A DNA stretch of 64,000 nucleotides from Oikopleura dioica (taxonomy: Eukaryota; Chordata; Appendicularia; Copelata; Oikopleuridae). The translations under genes were made by a program, and so were the position numbers. Below are positions 30,901 through 43,353 of this stretch, piece after piece; the first letter of the stretch is position 1; each line of letters starts with the position of its first letter. The stretch spans positions 14,182,157 through 14,246,156 of the forward strand of contig OU015566.1 of assembly GCA_907165135.1 (NCBI GenBank), read 5' to 3'. Below the pieces are notes generated by a model. The model worked only from the letters and a program-made list of their open reading frames with translations, made no database searches and was not told the DNA's origin.

Positions 30901-32720
30901 GAAAGCTGCTGATGCTAATCGTCGATCACAAAAGTTGACGAAAATTGAAAATAAGTTCAAAAGAAGGGCGACTCTTGGAACTTATAACAAGACAAGTGTT
31001 TATCGAACGAAGCTGGAGAAAGAGCGAAAAGCTGAGAAGGAAATTGCTGATCGAGAAGAAAAACGAAAGAAGAAAGAAGTCGAAAATAAAGAAAACTCTG
31101 AAAAAGAAAATTAGTCTTTGCTTATCTTTCCTTATTTTTTCCATAAATTAGAATATATAAATAATAGTAAAAATATTTTAGTATATTCTCTATGAATAAT
31201 TTTGATTTCTAAGCACGTGTTTACTGTAAAAATCATGAAAAAAGATCAAAACTATTATGGCAGGGATCAACGCTCAACGCAGGAATCGATTAAACTAAAA
31301 TCGTTTTTTTCTCGATTTTGATTGGCGGATGGAAAAAGTTGTAATGATAAGTTTTATTTTGCATGAGCTAAGCTTTAAGAATCTGAAAAGAAAAATTTGA
31401 AAATCCGACTTTGAAAATCCTAGTTCTACCCCCTTAACCAAATTGCGCGACACTGATTTCTGTAATTTACGGTACCTGATGGTGATCGCTTGTTGAAGAT
31501 TTTGAACAATTTGAAGAAGGTCTTGGCTATTTAATTTCGCGAACGCTTTTACTAGTTTTGACTCTTCACAGTTCTCCTCGCTCTCAAGTGCCTAGTCGTT
31601 ATTTTAGGCGCTTGAATTCAAAAGAAGAGGACTCACGACTGGGATGTTATCAGTAAGAGTTTCACAAAGTTCCGGCAGAGCGTTTTCCAAGTACGCGGGA
31701 GATGCAATGTGCGGATTGACAAAAGTCATTACCACACTTTCGTAGTTTTCGAGACTTCTATTGTCTTTCGCGAACATTTTCCAGCGAAATTCCTTGATTC
31801 AAGGTCGATAAATTTCCTCCTCATTTTCCCCCCTCTTACTCTTATAGCTCTAACAACAGCCCTTTCCGCTGCTCCTCCTTGCTCCTCTACTGCATCGTAG
31901 AATCGCCTAAGCCCGTCCCAATCCACCTCTTTCTCGTCGCTTTCCAATCGGAAGCACCTGATGAGCTTTTGGGCTCTTGAAGAAACGAGTAAGTCACGTG
32001 AGTCTTATAGTATTTAGCCTCGGGAAGGCGATTTATCAATTCGCTCGCATAGAAAATCGGCAATGGCAATTCTATTTTTGGCCACTCTTTTTGAACACGA
32101 TTTTCGCCGCTGACAGTTCCTGCGGAATCACTTTCCTAAAATGAAAATGTGTCAGAATTACCGCGAAATTCGCGCTACACACCATTGGAACATGTTCCCC
32201 TCCAGATGGGCCAGCCTTCGAAGGATTTCGATTGACATCTTTAGTCCTGTTCTTCAGCTCCTGGATCGCCTTGGCGCAGGCTGCGTCTGGCGCAAGGCCG
32301 TCTTTTAGAAACTGAACGGATAAAATAAAGACCTGCGCAATGAAAATTGAAGCGGTATCACTATCCAAACTTCGTATAACCGCCGCTCGGTCAGATTCAG
32401 GCGATTATCTCCGAGCTCAAGAATCAATTGCGGAAATTTACTTTCTCAATTGTAAAATTTGAACTTGAGAAAATTGGGTGATATAATATTGATGGAACGA
32501 AAAGATCGCACTAAAAGAAAAATAACCAAAAAATAGTGGAAAAATGTTCTAGAGCCCAATTTCTAAAGTAAAACCGCCAGAAACGGGAGAAAAAGCCGCT
32601 GCCATTTGGAAAAAAGCGAAAAAATAACGCAGTTACTTGTTCATAGATCGACTTGAAAAGACGCTTTGTGGCATCTTCCCGGCTGTTCTGCGGTCTTGCG
32701 TTGCTAGAGATGCTTTCCAT
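24973..32720 (-). CDS. UBE3A: UBE3A-type HECT E3 ubiquitin ligase
   Basis: Exons across 32720-31476 and 27603-24973 match UBE3A (E6AP) in order: an N-terminal exon from ATG 32720, a region equivalent to the end of the AZUL domain, the alpha-helical middle ([18 protein letters not shown], then [16 protein letters not shown]), and the HECT domain ([46 protein letters not shown]). The catalytic Cys is in AHTCFN, codon 25072-25074; stop at 24973-24975. HECT ligases take ubiquitin from an E2 onto this Cys and pass it to substrates. The zinc-binding Cys of the AZUL finger are not visible. An intron from 31475 to 27604 carries a complete DNA transposon. Exon joins around 27540-27320 are unresolved. 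Confidence 0.85.
28306..31114 (+). CDS. Transposase gene of the Kolobok-like element, exons partly resolved
   Basis: Open exon segments lie at about 28720-29092 ([11 protein letters not shown] and a long helical/Arg stretch, ending [11 protein letters not shown]), 29308-29455, 29540-29755 ([12 protein letters not shown]), 30160-30535 ([18 protein letters not shown], a C2HC-like group), and 30785-31114 (basic Lys-rich tail). A plausible first exon starts at ATG 28306 with a Ser-rich segment. The acidic residues in DGD-type motifs fit a DDE nuclease, which would cut and join element ends. Not every exon joins cleanly in my reading, so the gene may be partly decayed. Confidence 0.5.
29465..29516. 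repeat. Perfect 52-bp palindrome in a transposase intron
   Basis: The sequence from agcccccta (29465) to tagggggct (29516) is its own reverse complement with no spacer; the centre is aaattt. It lies between a gtaag donor and an AG acceptor, so as RNA it would fold into a 26-bp hairpin inside the intron. It could be a nested palindromic MITE. Confidence 0.9.
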
Positions 32721-33193
32721 TCTTTACTGTCACTGATTTTCCTTGCTTTTTTGACTTGCTATTTCGATTTTACTCAAACAGTCATCTCATGTTCTTCTTT
32801 TTACAATCTAAAAAGAAAGAGCATCAGAAATGATTTGAAAGGATAGGAGCATAACTTGTTGATTTTATTAATTATTTAATAGTAGTAACATAGACATACA
32901 GAATAACTCTTGAAATCAATCTGTGAGGATCATTTAGTGAGGTAAATAAGCGGGTGAGCAACTTGAACGAAAAGGAGAGGTGAAGAACATGGCATTTTGT
33001 TTGTTTGTTTTTGGGTGATATTAATTTTAAGGGATCATGAATTTTGCTGAATTATAAAAAGCCAGAATTGTAATTTTCGCTAAGAAATCAGAGCGGGATA
33101 CGCGGCAGTCCACTTTTTATCGATCTCGCTCATTTGTTCTTTTTTCGGGTTTGATGTTGATAGATGTTGATTTTATGCGTGTTTTACGTTGTT

Positions 33194-36100
33194 TTACGCG
33201 ATTAGATTATGATATGATCCGAAACCCAAACCTTCTATTTCATGAAAGAAGAGATTTTTGGTGGATGTTTGGTCAACGGACCGCCAATCAAAGAGCTCAT
33301 GAACGTGCTTCCTGAAGTTGGTAACGCCGATCGCCGAGGTCTCGACTAATCTGTTAATCACTTGTTCATACAGGCGCAGGTTTCTGAAGCTCTCCACGTG
33401 CTTAGTCCGCAGGTGAAAAATTCGCTTTGGAATTTCGCCCTTTCCACGTGACGCTTCCCGAACGAGTTGAAGCACTTCGGAGAAGATTTCGACGCTTTCG
33501 TCACACACGGCCTGTAAAAATAGCGTTATCACAATTGCGGTTGCCGACATGCCACGCTAATATTTTCGCTAAATCGAATTTGTCACAATTCCAAATGTCA
33601 AAGGAATGAAATAAAGAGAACTTCACTAGGGTAGGTCAAAATAGAAATTTTCGAGAAAAAATTGCACTAGCTAAATCACAAAGCAAGAATATATTCAACC
33701 ACAAATGGCCACTAAAACTCACCTCCGTTGAATTTTCCACAGAGTTGAGGAGAATTGTTTCTTGTTGAGGCATTTTTTCGACTTCTATAAAACTGGTATC
33801 AACAGCTGAATTCATCTCCGGAATGTCGAGAAAGCTCATCAAGTCGTTTGGCAAGGCAATGCCAGGGTATTCCGGCGGCGTTACTCGGTAGATCTCATTG
33901 TCAAACGTCTCTATCGCCTGTTCCCCTGGATCAGGAGCGGTGGAATGGCCTTCAGAGGACTGGTATGTTGCGAAGCTTCCAAGACTCGGTTCTGTCCGAC
34001 TTTTGCGCATTTCAGACGCAAAGTGAGATGGCCTTGACAAAGGATTATTCAAAATAAGTGACGTTGATGACATTACGTTAACATTGTACCATGAAAACGA
34101 CCTTTTCAAAAAAAAAATTATGATCAATCCCGTTCCTTGTTATGTGTCCGTTCGTTGCGGCAAAGGTCTCGGCATCCGTTGTGAAGCGGTTGAAAAACGG
34201 GAGGTTTCGCTGGAGTTTGGTCTCGTTGAGGCTCTGTGAGACGAGGGGCTCCTCGAGGGGCTTTCCTTCAGGAACGGAGGGCATTTCCGCGCCAGACGAA
34301 GCACTGGACAGCACTCGATGGGTTCTCGTTACGGGCCTCAGCAAACGGCTTTTCATGGGCGACTGAATAATCCGGGTCAAGGCGCATTACGTTCAAGGAA
34401 AATTTAATCGATTCTTCGACGTAATTTTCCAAGTCATCTACCGTAATAATGAACGTAAAGAGATTATCGATATTATTTTTCGAATGAACTTCAAAAAGAA
34501 GATCTTCAACATGCAACTTGCGAATCAAGACGAAATTTGTTTATTATTATCTAAGCGTCTGGCCGACGCCTTCGGTTTGAAGGCTCATGTCAAGAAAGAT
34601 AATGTTAGAAATATTTCAACTCGAAATTCTGAATTCTAATTCCTCACCATTGGACTCGAGCTGTCGAAACTCTGGTGCCTGGAGATAGTCAATTCCATGG
34701 CCGTTGTATCAGAAATGCTCCGTTGTTCCCGGTAAAGTGGTGTTTTTCCTGATTCGAGTTCGTCGTTCATCGACCACTGGCGGGAGATAGACACTATCAG
34801 TGGCCGGTTCTGATCTAACAAGCGGCTTATCGAATGGACCAAATGCTCGTTTGAGCGGTTGATCCCATCTGTAGATTGAAACGGATCGTTCAATGAAGCG
34901 TTGGAACTGTCGATGTACAGATCTTTGAAAGAATCATCAGGAAACGTGCTACTAAAATGGTCTGTTAAAACGGAGTCGTAATAGAGAAGTAGGTCAGCTT
35001 GTGGCTCTCTAAACGCATAATTCTCGCCGCGTAAATCCATCCGTGAAAGAGGATTAACTGCGCAACCCCTTAATAACGAAGCGTAAACTAAATCTCAATC
35101 CCACACGGAAAAACCATGCTTGACTCCTAAAAAAGGACTAAAAAGGCAACTCGGATAAATGCGGCCGCATGAAATCGTGGAAAATAGCATTGGCGACAGG
35201 AGCCAACGCGGCGGCATTTTCACTGACCTTGACCAGGAGTCGACTGTTGAGTTGCGCTGACGGCGGCCAATGTCTCCAACGAGCCGTTTTTTCACCTTCC
35301 ATGAAAGATTTGTTTCGTATTCAATGAGATCAGCGCCATACGGTGACCTGCTGATCCAGTTGACCACATAAAATGCTTTTCGCAAGGTTGACGTCAAATC
35401 CGTCAAAAATATTCGTCAAAATTGGCTAATTATTTTTAGTTTTGAGGTAACACATAGTTATGCTCTAAGCACAGATTTTTTAAAACAAAAATGTCTTGTT
35501 TACTTATTAGCCTAGATTTTTCAAAGAACGAGGAGCATAACATAAGCTGAGGATTAGCAGATTTTGGCGCTCCAACAAAAATTCCCTGGTTTAACATGAC
35601 ATCTTGTCACGTTCCTTCGTTTCCACCGCAAGTCCGCCCTATCTCCTTCATCTGAAGGGCCCAAAAAGTTTACTAAACAACGTGAACCTCGACCTGTTGC
35701 TCTAATAGGCAGCCAATCGTGTTTTAGGTTCTTGATAACGAGCGGCCAGAGATGCGAAGAGAACACATTGCATCCGAAATTAGTGCTTAGGATTGCACCT
35801 GCGCTCCACAAAGCGGATAACCGATCGAGCTCGCTTTCCGGCAAATCGGAGGCGACTGGTTGATTGAGTTGAATTACCAGTTCTTTGACGTAGTCCTTTA
35901 GTCGCTCCACCCCAAAGGTGTGCGATGCAAGGGAGTGGAGAAGATTGTGCGGTAGGTGAACCGGGCGGACGATATTTCGACTAATTTCGGGTTATAATTG
36001 GATTCAATAACAGACTGAAATTTCAACGCACGTTCTCAGAAAACTGTACTTCCCATGTAGGAAATGTTAGAAACCCGAGTCCCTGAGAACGCTGCGCCTC

Positions 36101-39100
36101 GGAACTGACTCTTTCTCATAATCCTTGACATCGGATGTCGAGAACGAAACCTTAAGCCTTCCTATGATTTCTTTACTAAACTCATATTGCCCAGTTGTCA
36201 TCCAGTTATCAAGCATAGAGTCAAGATCAGTAACTCCGCCGAACTCTTCTACTTTTTGCGCAATGAATTCGTTCTCAACCAGGACGCATAGAACCTTCTG
36301 TCTCAGAGAGAGGTCGAATTCCATGATCATTCCGAGCTCTTGGAGAGCGTAATTAGCAATTTTTGGGATTCGGATGAATTGCTGAAAGGCAACGAGGGCC
36401 GTGTCAGATTGCTGGGGTGATTGGCGGACCAAGCTGAGAGTTTGCAAGTACAGCCACTTGTCTTTTACGATCCATTCGGCTTTTGCTTCTACCCAGAAAA
36501 GGACCAACTCTGACAGGTAATTCTTCAAATGATCAGAAGCGGAATCCGCGATGTCTTCAAAAAGCGGCCTGCAATGCGGCTGTGAAAAATCAAAAGCCGA
36601 CAAAATGAGCTTTTCTAGAGGACAGTTATCATCGTCGAGCATGACAGAATCCGAGCTAGAGGAAGAGTTTCTTCGTTTGAAACATTTTCCAAGGTCGTTT
36701 ATTTGAAATTTGATCGTTTCCATCATCCTCTTCATTCCGGGCCTTATCGCCCCAATGGCTTTGATATTTGAATCGCATACGATATACGAATACAACAGGG
36801 GAAAATAACGGATGAATAAGCAGTTCTGACTCGTCAATTGTTGGCGAAGGATGAACGGAGATTCGCGGGTCATTTCCACGAGCTTTTCGTAGTAATGATT
36901 CAGGATCTCATCGATGATTTCAATTGACCACTCGAATAGCCTGCTACAGGTGGTTCTTCTCGCTTGAAAATAGAGACACAATGTCCCTAAGAACGAAATG
37001 AAACACTCCGCACATTCGATCTTTTTCCCAACTTCCTCTTTTTCGGTCCAGAGCGGTCCCCACTCAACGTTTTCATCCGCCCAATGAGGATTGATCAAAT
37101 GTCCTCTGATGCTGTCAACGATGTCTTGAACCTTAATGCCGTTGGTTGTTTCTAACGTTTCATCCCCATGCGGGAATATTTCGCTCATTTTCTCGTCCAT
37201 GAATTCTTTCAATTTGCGACTCAGTACAAGCCAATCTGGCGTGTACTCGCTCGTGTCCAACTGAAGATCTTCAAGACTAATCAGAAACGCATTTTCTGAG
37301 TCTTCACTGGGCTGTCTTTCGAGACTTCCCTTCGTTGGGCTTTTCGGCGTGCTCCCTACTGACGCAGCTTTTTTCGACCATTTGATAAGTGATCGCTTTC
37401 CAAAAGACTTCCTGGAAGAAGCGGTGTTGTCGAAGATGTTAGCAGTGGTTTTTGATTTGGTGATGTTGAAAATGCCAAGTGATGAGCGCCGTGAACTGGT
37501 GTTTGATGAGGTTGGTGCAGGTGTGGGAACGGGAACTGAATTTAAGTGAGTTTTTTCAAGAAAAAATTGCGTGGCAGTAATCAAAGCGGAATGTTGCGTG
37601 TTTTGACACTTGTAAGTCTCGATTCTGGTTGAGCGAAATTTGATTACTTTTTGATCTACAGTTCTAGCGCTTCTACACTTTCTGACAACTGTCGTAATAT
37701 CTTTTGATCTAGGAGGCTTCTAACGCTCAAAGCCATCTGTAGCGACAAGTACCATAGATAATCATGTATAGAGGCCGTAATTTAGTGACGTAAAAATACG
37801 TACCAGAGAAAATTGGCTTTGGTTTTTGTGTACGAAGTTTGATTTGATGCTGCAGGTAAATGGATTGCTGAAAGGAGGCCTTCCGCAGTCGGCGGTAATT
37901 TTTAAGCCACATGATTGCCTGATGAGCGCGTCGTTGACCCCGGTCCGTGGAACCTTCCTCGTTTACTATGTGAGTCAGGCGGGAGGTGATTATCTCGCTC
38001 GTTGCTAGAAAAGAATGTAAATAGAGAAAAAAGGGAATGAGCTGGGATAAGTGAGGTTAATTGGAATGAAAAAACGAAGTTGTTATTATTGTAATAAATG
38101 CAAATGACTTGAAAGTGGACTTGACTCTTACCGAGAACGAGCATTGCTTTATCTGATAATTTGGTCTCTAGGGACGATTCTTTAGGGATTAACTGATTAT
38201 TTGAACCCGCTTACCGGAAAGAACAGAATTTGAAACGCAATGCGCAGGAAGATAAAGTGACGTAAGCACATCGATTTCTGCTAGTAACAAGCCTCCTTTG
38301 GCCGCTACCACTTCTGACTGAGCGTTTGTGATGAGTTCGATCAGGTGTTCGACCAAGCGCGCTTCGAGAAAAATTGCTAGGATGAGGATTTTGAAGGATT
38401 GTGACAGGTCAAAGTACGTTCCGTCCGTTTCGTAGATGCTCTCTTTATATCGACTTTCAGCGACGAGGAAGTTCTGGGCGAGACTAAATTCTTGCTCGTC
38501 GTCGTAATCTAATTTTTGGCTTGCTGCGACTAAATCGTCAAAGATCGTCGAGCACTCTTCCGATTTTTCTTCAATTTCTTCCAGCTCCTGTTCCTGACAG
38601 CTGCGGATGTTGAAGACGTCAAAGAGGAGTGTTAAAAGTGAGTCGAGCAAAATCGTGTCTTCCAAGTTGCAGCAAAATATCGCCAAAAGCTCGGAAATGG
38701 AATTGTTAAAGCGGCCGTGGCAAAGATTCGCCAAGCCACGCCAGTTGCGGAGAAGAGAGGTCAGAGCCAGGCGAGACGCGTTGTATTGGACACCTGAGCA
38801 TGTTGGAGCTTGGAGAACTGCGCAATCGGAATGCTTGCCTTTTTCGAAGTGAGGCGAGATCAAATAACTGAAAATTAAATTTCCATGAAATTTGCGTCTT
38901 CCCAACCTGAGGTGGTAATCGGCGCTGACGTTGGGCATAAACTGGATGAGGTGTAAAATTGTGATGACCATCGATTCTGATATGTTTGGACTTGTCCCTG
39001 TGATGGTTTTATCCAGCACAGCATCCAACAACACTCTGAAACCACCGACTTCGATAACGGAAGTGGGTGCAGCAAAGCTGATTTCGCATAGGATTTCTTT

Positions 39101-40153
39101 TGTTCGGTTCTTTTTAAAAATGTTTGTGGATGACACAAAACAATTCTGGGACCCCGCCCCGGATGCCCATAATTGAGCGATGGTGGAAAATTTGAACGAC
39201 AGTATGCTAAGGTTTATAAGAGCCGATTCCTATACAAGGGCGATAAAGCTTATCTCGGACAGGTAGCGTGCGTTTCTCAGCGGTATCATGCGTATCGTTG
39301 CGTAAGGAATTGTTGATAATTGTGACTAAGGTGATAACAAGTGCGCGTGGAAGGTGTTTGGGTACGATCTTGAGGAGTTTGCGAATTAGTTTTAGCGCTT
39401 GAACTCGATCTTCATATGCTGGATCGTCGTTGTTGTTGTCAAGAATTCTGGGAACGCTTGATTGGTGCTCGTTTGAAAAATGTTTTACCTGACGATAAGA
39501 GCAGCCATTCCGCGTTGAATGAATACGTCGACATCGCCAGGCGTATTCAGGAAATAGCGCAAAAGACGGATGGCGGAAGCGCGGATTTCTTTCTCCCTGA
39601 TAACCGTTGGAAATTTCAATCCAAATCGAAATTAAATCAACATAAATAGAAGCTAAATCTGAATCTTTACGTCACTGTTTGTATTTGCACAACGCTGCCT
39701 TGATAGTAGGGGCGCACGTAATAGCCATAAAACATCCCCAAATTCCACCTTACTGTCATAAGGGGTCTAACTGTTCAAGATTCATGGAGAATTGAACAAG
39801 TTAGAATTCTGAGACCCCGTTCCTAGGCCATTTTCCTCTGATTCGAATATACTTTTCACAGGCCTGATTAAAGTGCGCCAAAAACTCCTTTTTCTCATCC
39901 AAACTAAGAGCTGCTTCTTGCGTTGAAAGTCTTTTTCTGAGAGAAATCGTCGTTTGCCTAAGGTGGTGCAAGAGATTTTCTTCTGGCGTCCCGTTCCGGA
40001 GCTCCAAATCCCCCTGAAAATTGGTTTAGGGAGTGAGTTATTCTCTGAGCGTTTTTCCTTGCTGACAGATCTCGCCGAAATGGTCCTAATTCTGCGCCTA
40101 AACATCCTGTGCGCGAATTTAGGCAAGTGAGACAACTCAAAATCATCCGCCAT
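33194..40153 (-). CDS. RICTOR: RICTOR, core subunit of TORC2
   Basis: A long minus-strand gene matching RICTOR from end to end. ATG at 40151-40153; a 58-nt intron joins MADDFELSHLPKFAHRMF... to a segment like the RICTOR N terminus (GTPEENLLHHLRQ). Then come the helical repeats at 39650-39250 (IRASAIRLLRYFLNTPGDVD, RVQALKLIRKLLKIVP), 39136-38189, 38000-37750, 37584-36067 (RQQLTSQN, LEKLILSAFDFS), 35910-35554 and 35406-35240 (RKAFYVVNWISRSPYG), and the conserved C-terminal blocks at 33890 (PGIALPNDLMSFLDIPE) and 33360 (LYEQVINRLVE). Stop at 33194. RICTOR scaffolds TORC2, which phosphorylates AKT-type kinases. Many small exons; not all junctions were fixed. Confidence 0.88.
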
Positions 40154-40882
40154 CCCCTTTTTTGACGCGGATTGAATATTCCGTCTCTGATTAAAAATTC
40201 AAGCTTCTCTCTTTACTCAAGTCAAAGTCTGCTGAGAAAAGTTCTGATTCTTTGGCAATTTGCCCTTCAGGAGCGATTTTTGTTAATTTTGGCGCAGGCC
40301 ATTTTTGCTGTGTATTTGAACAAAAAGTTGACACAGGGTCAGAAGGCGATTCTGATAGTCGGCCAAGATATTTTTTCTTTCAGAATGCAAGCATACTATT
40401 CTTGCGAAAGATACACAAAACAAAGAGAGTCTTCGTTGATTTCAAAAGATTACCTTTGTCAAAGCTTTTGACTCCGCCCGATGAGGCCGCCTTCTGAGCT
40501 GCCGAGTTGGGCGGATCATCGATGTCATCTTGGCAATTCAAAAATTCTAGTCCATTTTAAATATTTTTCTAAAGCACGATTTCTTGTCTGAAAAAAAAAT
40601 ACCAACAAATATACACCGGAAGAAAATTTAATATTGAAGGAATATCATAAACTATTTTTAATAAACTTTGTCTGGCAGACTGTCTGCGAGACATTCTGAG
40701 TCTCAAAAAAATGATGGATAAATGTACAAAGTAAAGTCTATTTTCATCAGAGAAATTTTCTTAGTGGCAATGATCAGGAGGAAAAGGGAGATTTAGCGGT
40801 AAAAATAAAATTGATCTGATAGGGGCATTTTTTAATTGAATAGAATTGAAGCTAGAAAAACACGCAATTGTTTGTTAGGTTC
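40154..40882. other. Intergenic region
   Basis: Between the start of RICTOR and the stop of the acidic protein gene. Short ORFs at 40172-40471 and 40252-40497 have no support. AT-rich from 40540. A pair of tgtctg/cagaca-like words occurs near 40675-40695; no RNA gene seen. Confidence 0.4.
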
Positions 40883-41967
40883 TTAGGAGTCGAGAATGAG
40901 CTGTGTAACTTCGTGGGCAAGGGCTCCGTTTAGAACTGTCGGAGTCTTAAATGGACGAAGAGGAAGACCGGCTGGCATTCCGATGCGTTGGCGATTCTGG
41001 ACGATGATTTCGCGAAGATTACTGTGAATAGGTCCACGTGATTCTTTCTCTTCTTCAATTTCTGGTTCAGCTGCTAGCGCATCTTCTGAAAAACAAATTC
41101 TTTTGGCGCAGAAATGGATGATCTTACCAAGAGATTTTAAAAGTTCCGGATCTCTGATTAAATACTTTGAGTTTTTATGCACTCTCGCTGCTCTTAAAAT
41201 TGAAGCTGTCGTGTATTCATCGCGTTCTTTCCTTTCTTTCTTGGGTGGTTTCTCAGGAATGAGGAGGGACCAGTCGATTTTGCGCATGCTTCTATCTTGC
41301 AAGAGCTCCACATCTTGCAGACACAAGTCATCAATTGGTAGGTCGCGCTGAAAAAAAAGAATAAATGAACGTGAACCGCGGTTGAGCACGTGGGTATTCG
41401 TGGTCAAAGCATTACCGAGTCAACATCCATTCCATTTTCATTATCTGAAATGATCTCTCCCTCGTCTTCGCTCTCATACTCCCCCTCTTCCATCTAAATC
41501 AGTCTTGTTAATCCACAGTTCAATGAAACGTCAAAATATTTACATCGTCGTCCTCGATTTTCGGCTTCTTTACGTTGTTATCAGTTTGGGGCGGACTCGT
41601 TGCCTTCCGCTTCTCGCTCTCTCCATTTTCTTCACGTCTTGGAAAATTTTTGTTATTGTTAGTTTTTGATTGAAAAAGTGTTTGATAAATAAATTTGTGT
41701 ACAAGAAGCTCTCTTCCTTGATTTCAACTCTCTCTTTCTCTAATTTCATGAAAAAATTTAAACGATGTGAATAAAATATGCATTCGAGTGTTTTTGGGTC
41801 TCTCTCGCGATAAATCTCTCTAACTGAAATATTTCTTCATACAGTGATCTCTTAATTCTCTCTCTGTTAATCTCTCGGATCTCTAGTTCTTTCCGTATTC
41901 TCTCTCCCGGAAACTACCTGGGACTATCGGATACCTCTCCATCCTCGATTTCACCGTCTTCGACCAT
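40883..41967 (-). CDS. Acidic, largely disordered protein; third gene of NELFA-CDK7 cluster
   Basis: ATG at 41965-41967. Exons join in phase: first exon to a gtagtt donor, a Lys/Glu exon near 41640-41565, an acidic exon near 41494-41430 (MEEGEYESEDEGEIISDNEN), then 41351-41135 and 41083-40883. The N-terminal half is very acidic with a short basic KKPK stretch; the C-terminal part is conserved-looking (LREIIVQNRQRIGMPAGLPL). I do not recognise the family. The ATG is about 110 bp after the CDK7 stop, and a tttcag acceptor sits 13 nt before it, as for a downstream operon gene. A nuclear role in transcription is suggested only by its neighbours. Confidence 0.65.
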
Positions 41968-42076
41968 GACTTTTATCTCTCTGAAATCACCGAAAGTTAA
42001 GAGAGCGCTTCGATATTTGAACATAATGGTAACGTTGCGCAGTGAAATAGCGAGATTCTTTCTATAAATAGGAGCT
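41968..42076 (-). promoter_or_regulatory. Operon spacer with trans-splice acceptor
   Basis: The spacer between the CDK7 stop and the next ATG is about 110 bp and ends with a pyrimidine-rich tttcag (AG at 41981-41982). Such short spacers with an AG just before the ATG are typical of spliced-leader operons in appendicularians. Confidence 0.5.
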
Positions 42077-43293
42077 TCAGAAAAACAGACGCTTGGCGAT
42101 CTTTGAGTCGATGGGGCCACCTGCTCCGAGCCCTTTTCTTTTGCCAATGAGTCCCGATTTCAGCGCTTTTTCTTGTTCGACTTTGCACTTTTGTGGAAGT
42201 GGCAGTTCCAGGGGAGGTGTTGGTGGGGGATCGTTGGAGAAATACGGCAATTCTAGCGGTTTCGGTAACGAAAAAGACATGGTAAAGAATCTTACGAAGG
42301 CACTGGGCAGCATCTAATCTCCTGGAAGGGCACAAATGAAACATTCCTTGCAGCAGCTCTATGAGATCGTTTCCTGCTGCTGTGAAGATGTCTCTAAGGG
42401 GAATGCCTGGGCAGAAACGGAACTCGCAGTAGTCCGGAAGAAGGTGATGGTTGGGCCAATTTTCTTGAGTAGGGGTGCCAAAGACATCGAAGATCTTAGA
42501 CAGTTGATCAAGATCGGAAGCCCCTGGAAGAAGAGCGCTTCGACGAAGAAGTTCTGCTGCGATGCAACCAACTGACCAGATATCAACCCCTGAACAGTTT
42601 TTACACTCGATTTCTAAGGCAGACCAATTACCTGTACTGTACTGTCGGGCGCCAAACATCAATTCCGGCGATCGATACCACCTGGTAACGACTTGATGCG
42701 TTAGTTCTCGACTTGGCGAGCCAAATGCTTTTGCTAGACCAAAATCACCGAGTTTGACGACTCCTCGGATATCGATGAGCAAGTTATCTGGTTTCAAATC
42801 TCGATGGAGCACGAAATTCTTGTGCAGATATTCGAGGCCTCGAAGAGTTGCTATCAGAAATGCTTTCGTATGCGCAGGAGTGATCATAATATTCTGGTCT
42901 CGAATAAGATCTTCAAAGAGAGTTATAAGAAAGGAGGAAAGGAGATTTTCAATCACCAGCAAGGTCTGTCTCCATGAAATCGAGGACCAGGGAAATGTTC
43001 GATTTCTGTCCAAATACATCAACGAGCTCAATGATATTCTCGTGCTTCAGCTCTTGAAGCAGCTTGATTTCTCGCAACGCAGTTCTGTTTATTCCATCCC
43101 TTGCCTCTCTTCGATCACCGAGCTAGAAAGAACAGTTAATCATTCAGGAGTTCTTGCACTGAACCTTGATTTTCTTGATAGCGACGATTCGTCCATGCGG
43201 GTCAAGAAGATCCTTTGCTTTATAAACCGTCGCAAAAGTACCTTCGCCGAGAAAATTTATTCTTTCATAACGCTTGCTCCCAACAAGGGCCAT
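42077..43293 (-). CDS. CDK7: Cyclin-dependent kinase 7 (CAK/TFIIH kinase)
   Basis: ATG at 43291-43293, stop at 42077. Exon 1 (43293-43165) encodes the glycine loop ([15 protein letters not shown]) and the VAIKKIK lysine. Exon 2 (43122-42957) carries the [15 protein letters not shown] helix and [12 protein letters not shown]. Then [13 protein letters not shown] ([12 protein letters not shown]), the T loop ([20 protein letters not shown], both Ser and Thr phospho-sites kept) and CMGC elements. The C terminus ends in [13 protein letters not shown], similar to other CDK7. With cyclin H and MAT1 it phosphorylates CDK T loops and the RNA polymerase II CTD. Introns are 40-60 nt. Only 60 bp separate it from the NELFA stop. 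Confidence 0.95.
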
Positions 43294-43353
43294 CTGAAAA
43301 TAGAAATTTACAAGGACTTGTTTCGAATTCGTTCTCGTGGCAGTAGAAAATTT
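43294..43353 (-). promoter_or_regulatory. 60-bp operon spacer with trans-splice acceptor
   Basis: Between the NELFA stop and the CDK7 ATG there are only 60 bp, ending in ttctattttcag directly before the ATG. There is no room for a normal promoter, so co-transcription with spliced-leader addition is the likely mechanism. Confidence 0.6.

Larger units (their letters stand above)
27683..31433 (+). mobile_element. TTAA-flanked DNA transposon, Kolobok-like, 3.75 kb
   Basis: The ends are perfect 20-bp inverted repeats (gggggtagaactaggatttt, 27683-27702 and complement at 31414-31433), directly flanked by TTAA at 27679-27682 and 31434-31437. A TTAA duplication is typical of piggyBac and Kolobok. The internal plus-strand gene does not look like piggyBac. 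It has CQCG...NRQ..AGC, a GDGQY and ATDGD motif and a late HCNNQHDNC box that resemble Kolobok-type transposases. The element lies antisense inside a UBE3A intron, so removal by splicing would leave the host mRNA intact. Confidence 0.8.

Noticed and set aside
27683-31433. piggyBac assignment based on TTAA
   Set aside because: The internal gene lacks the piggyBac-like layout I would expect; its Cys/His and DGD motifs fit Kolobok-type transposases better.
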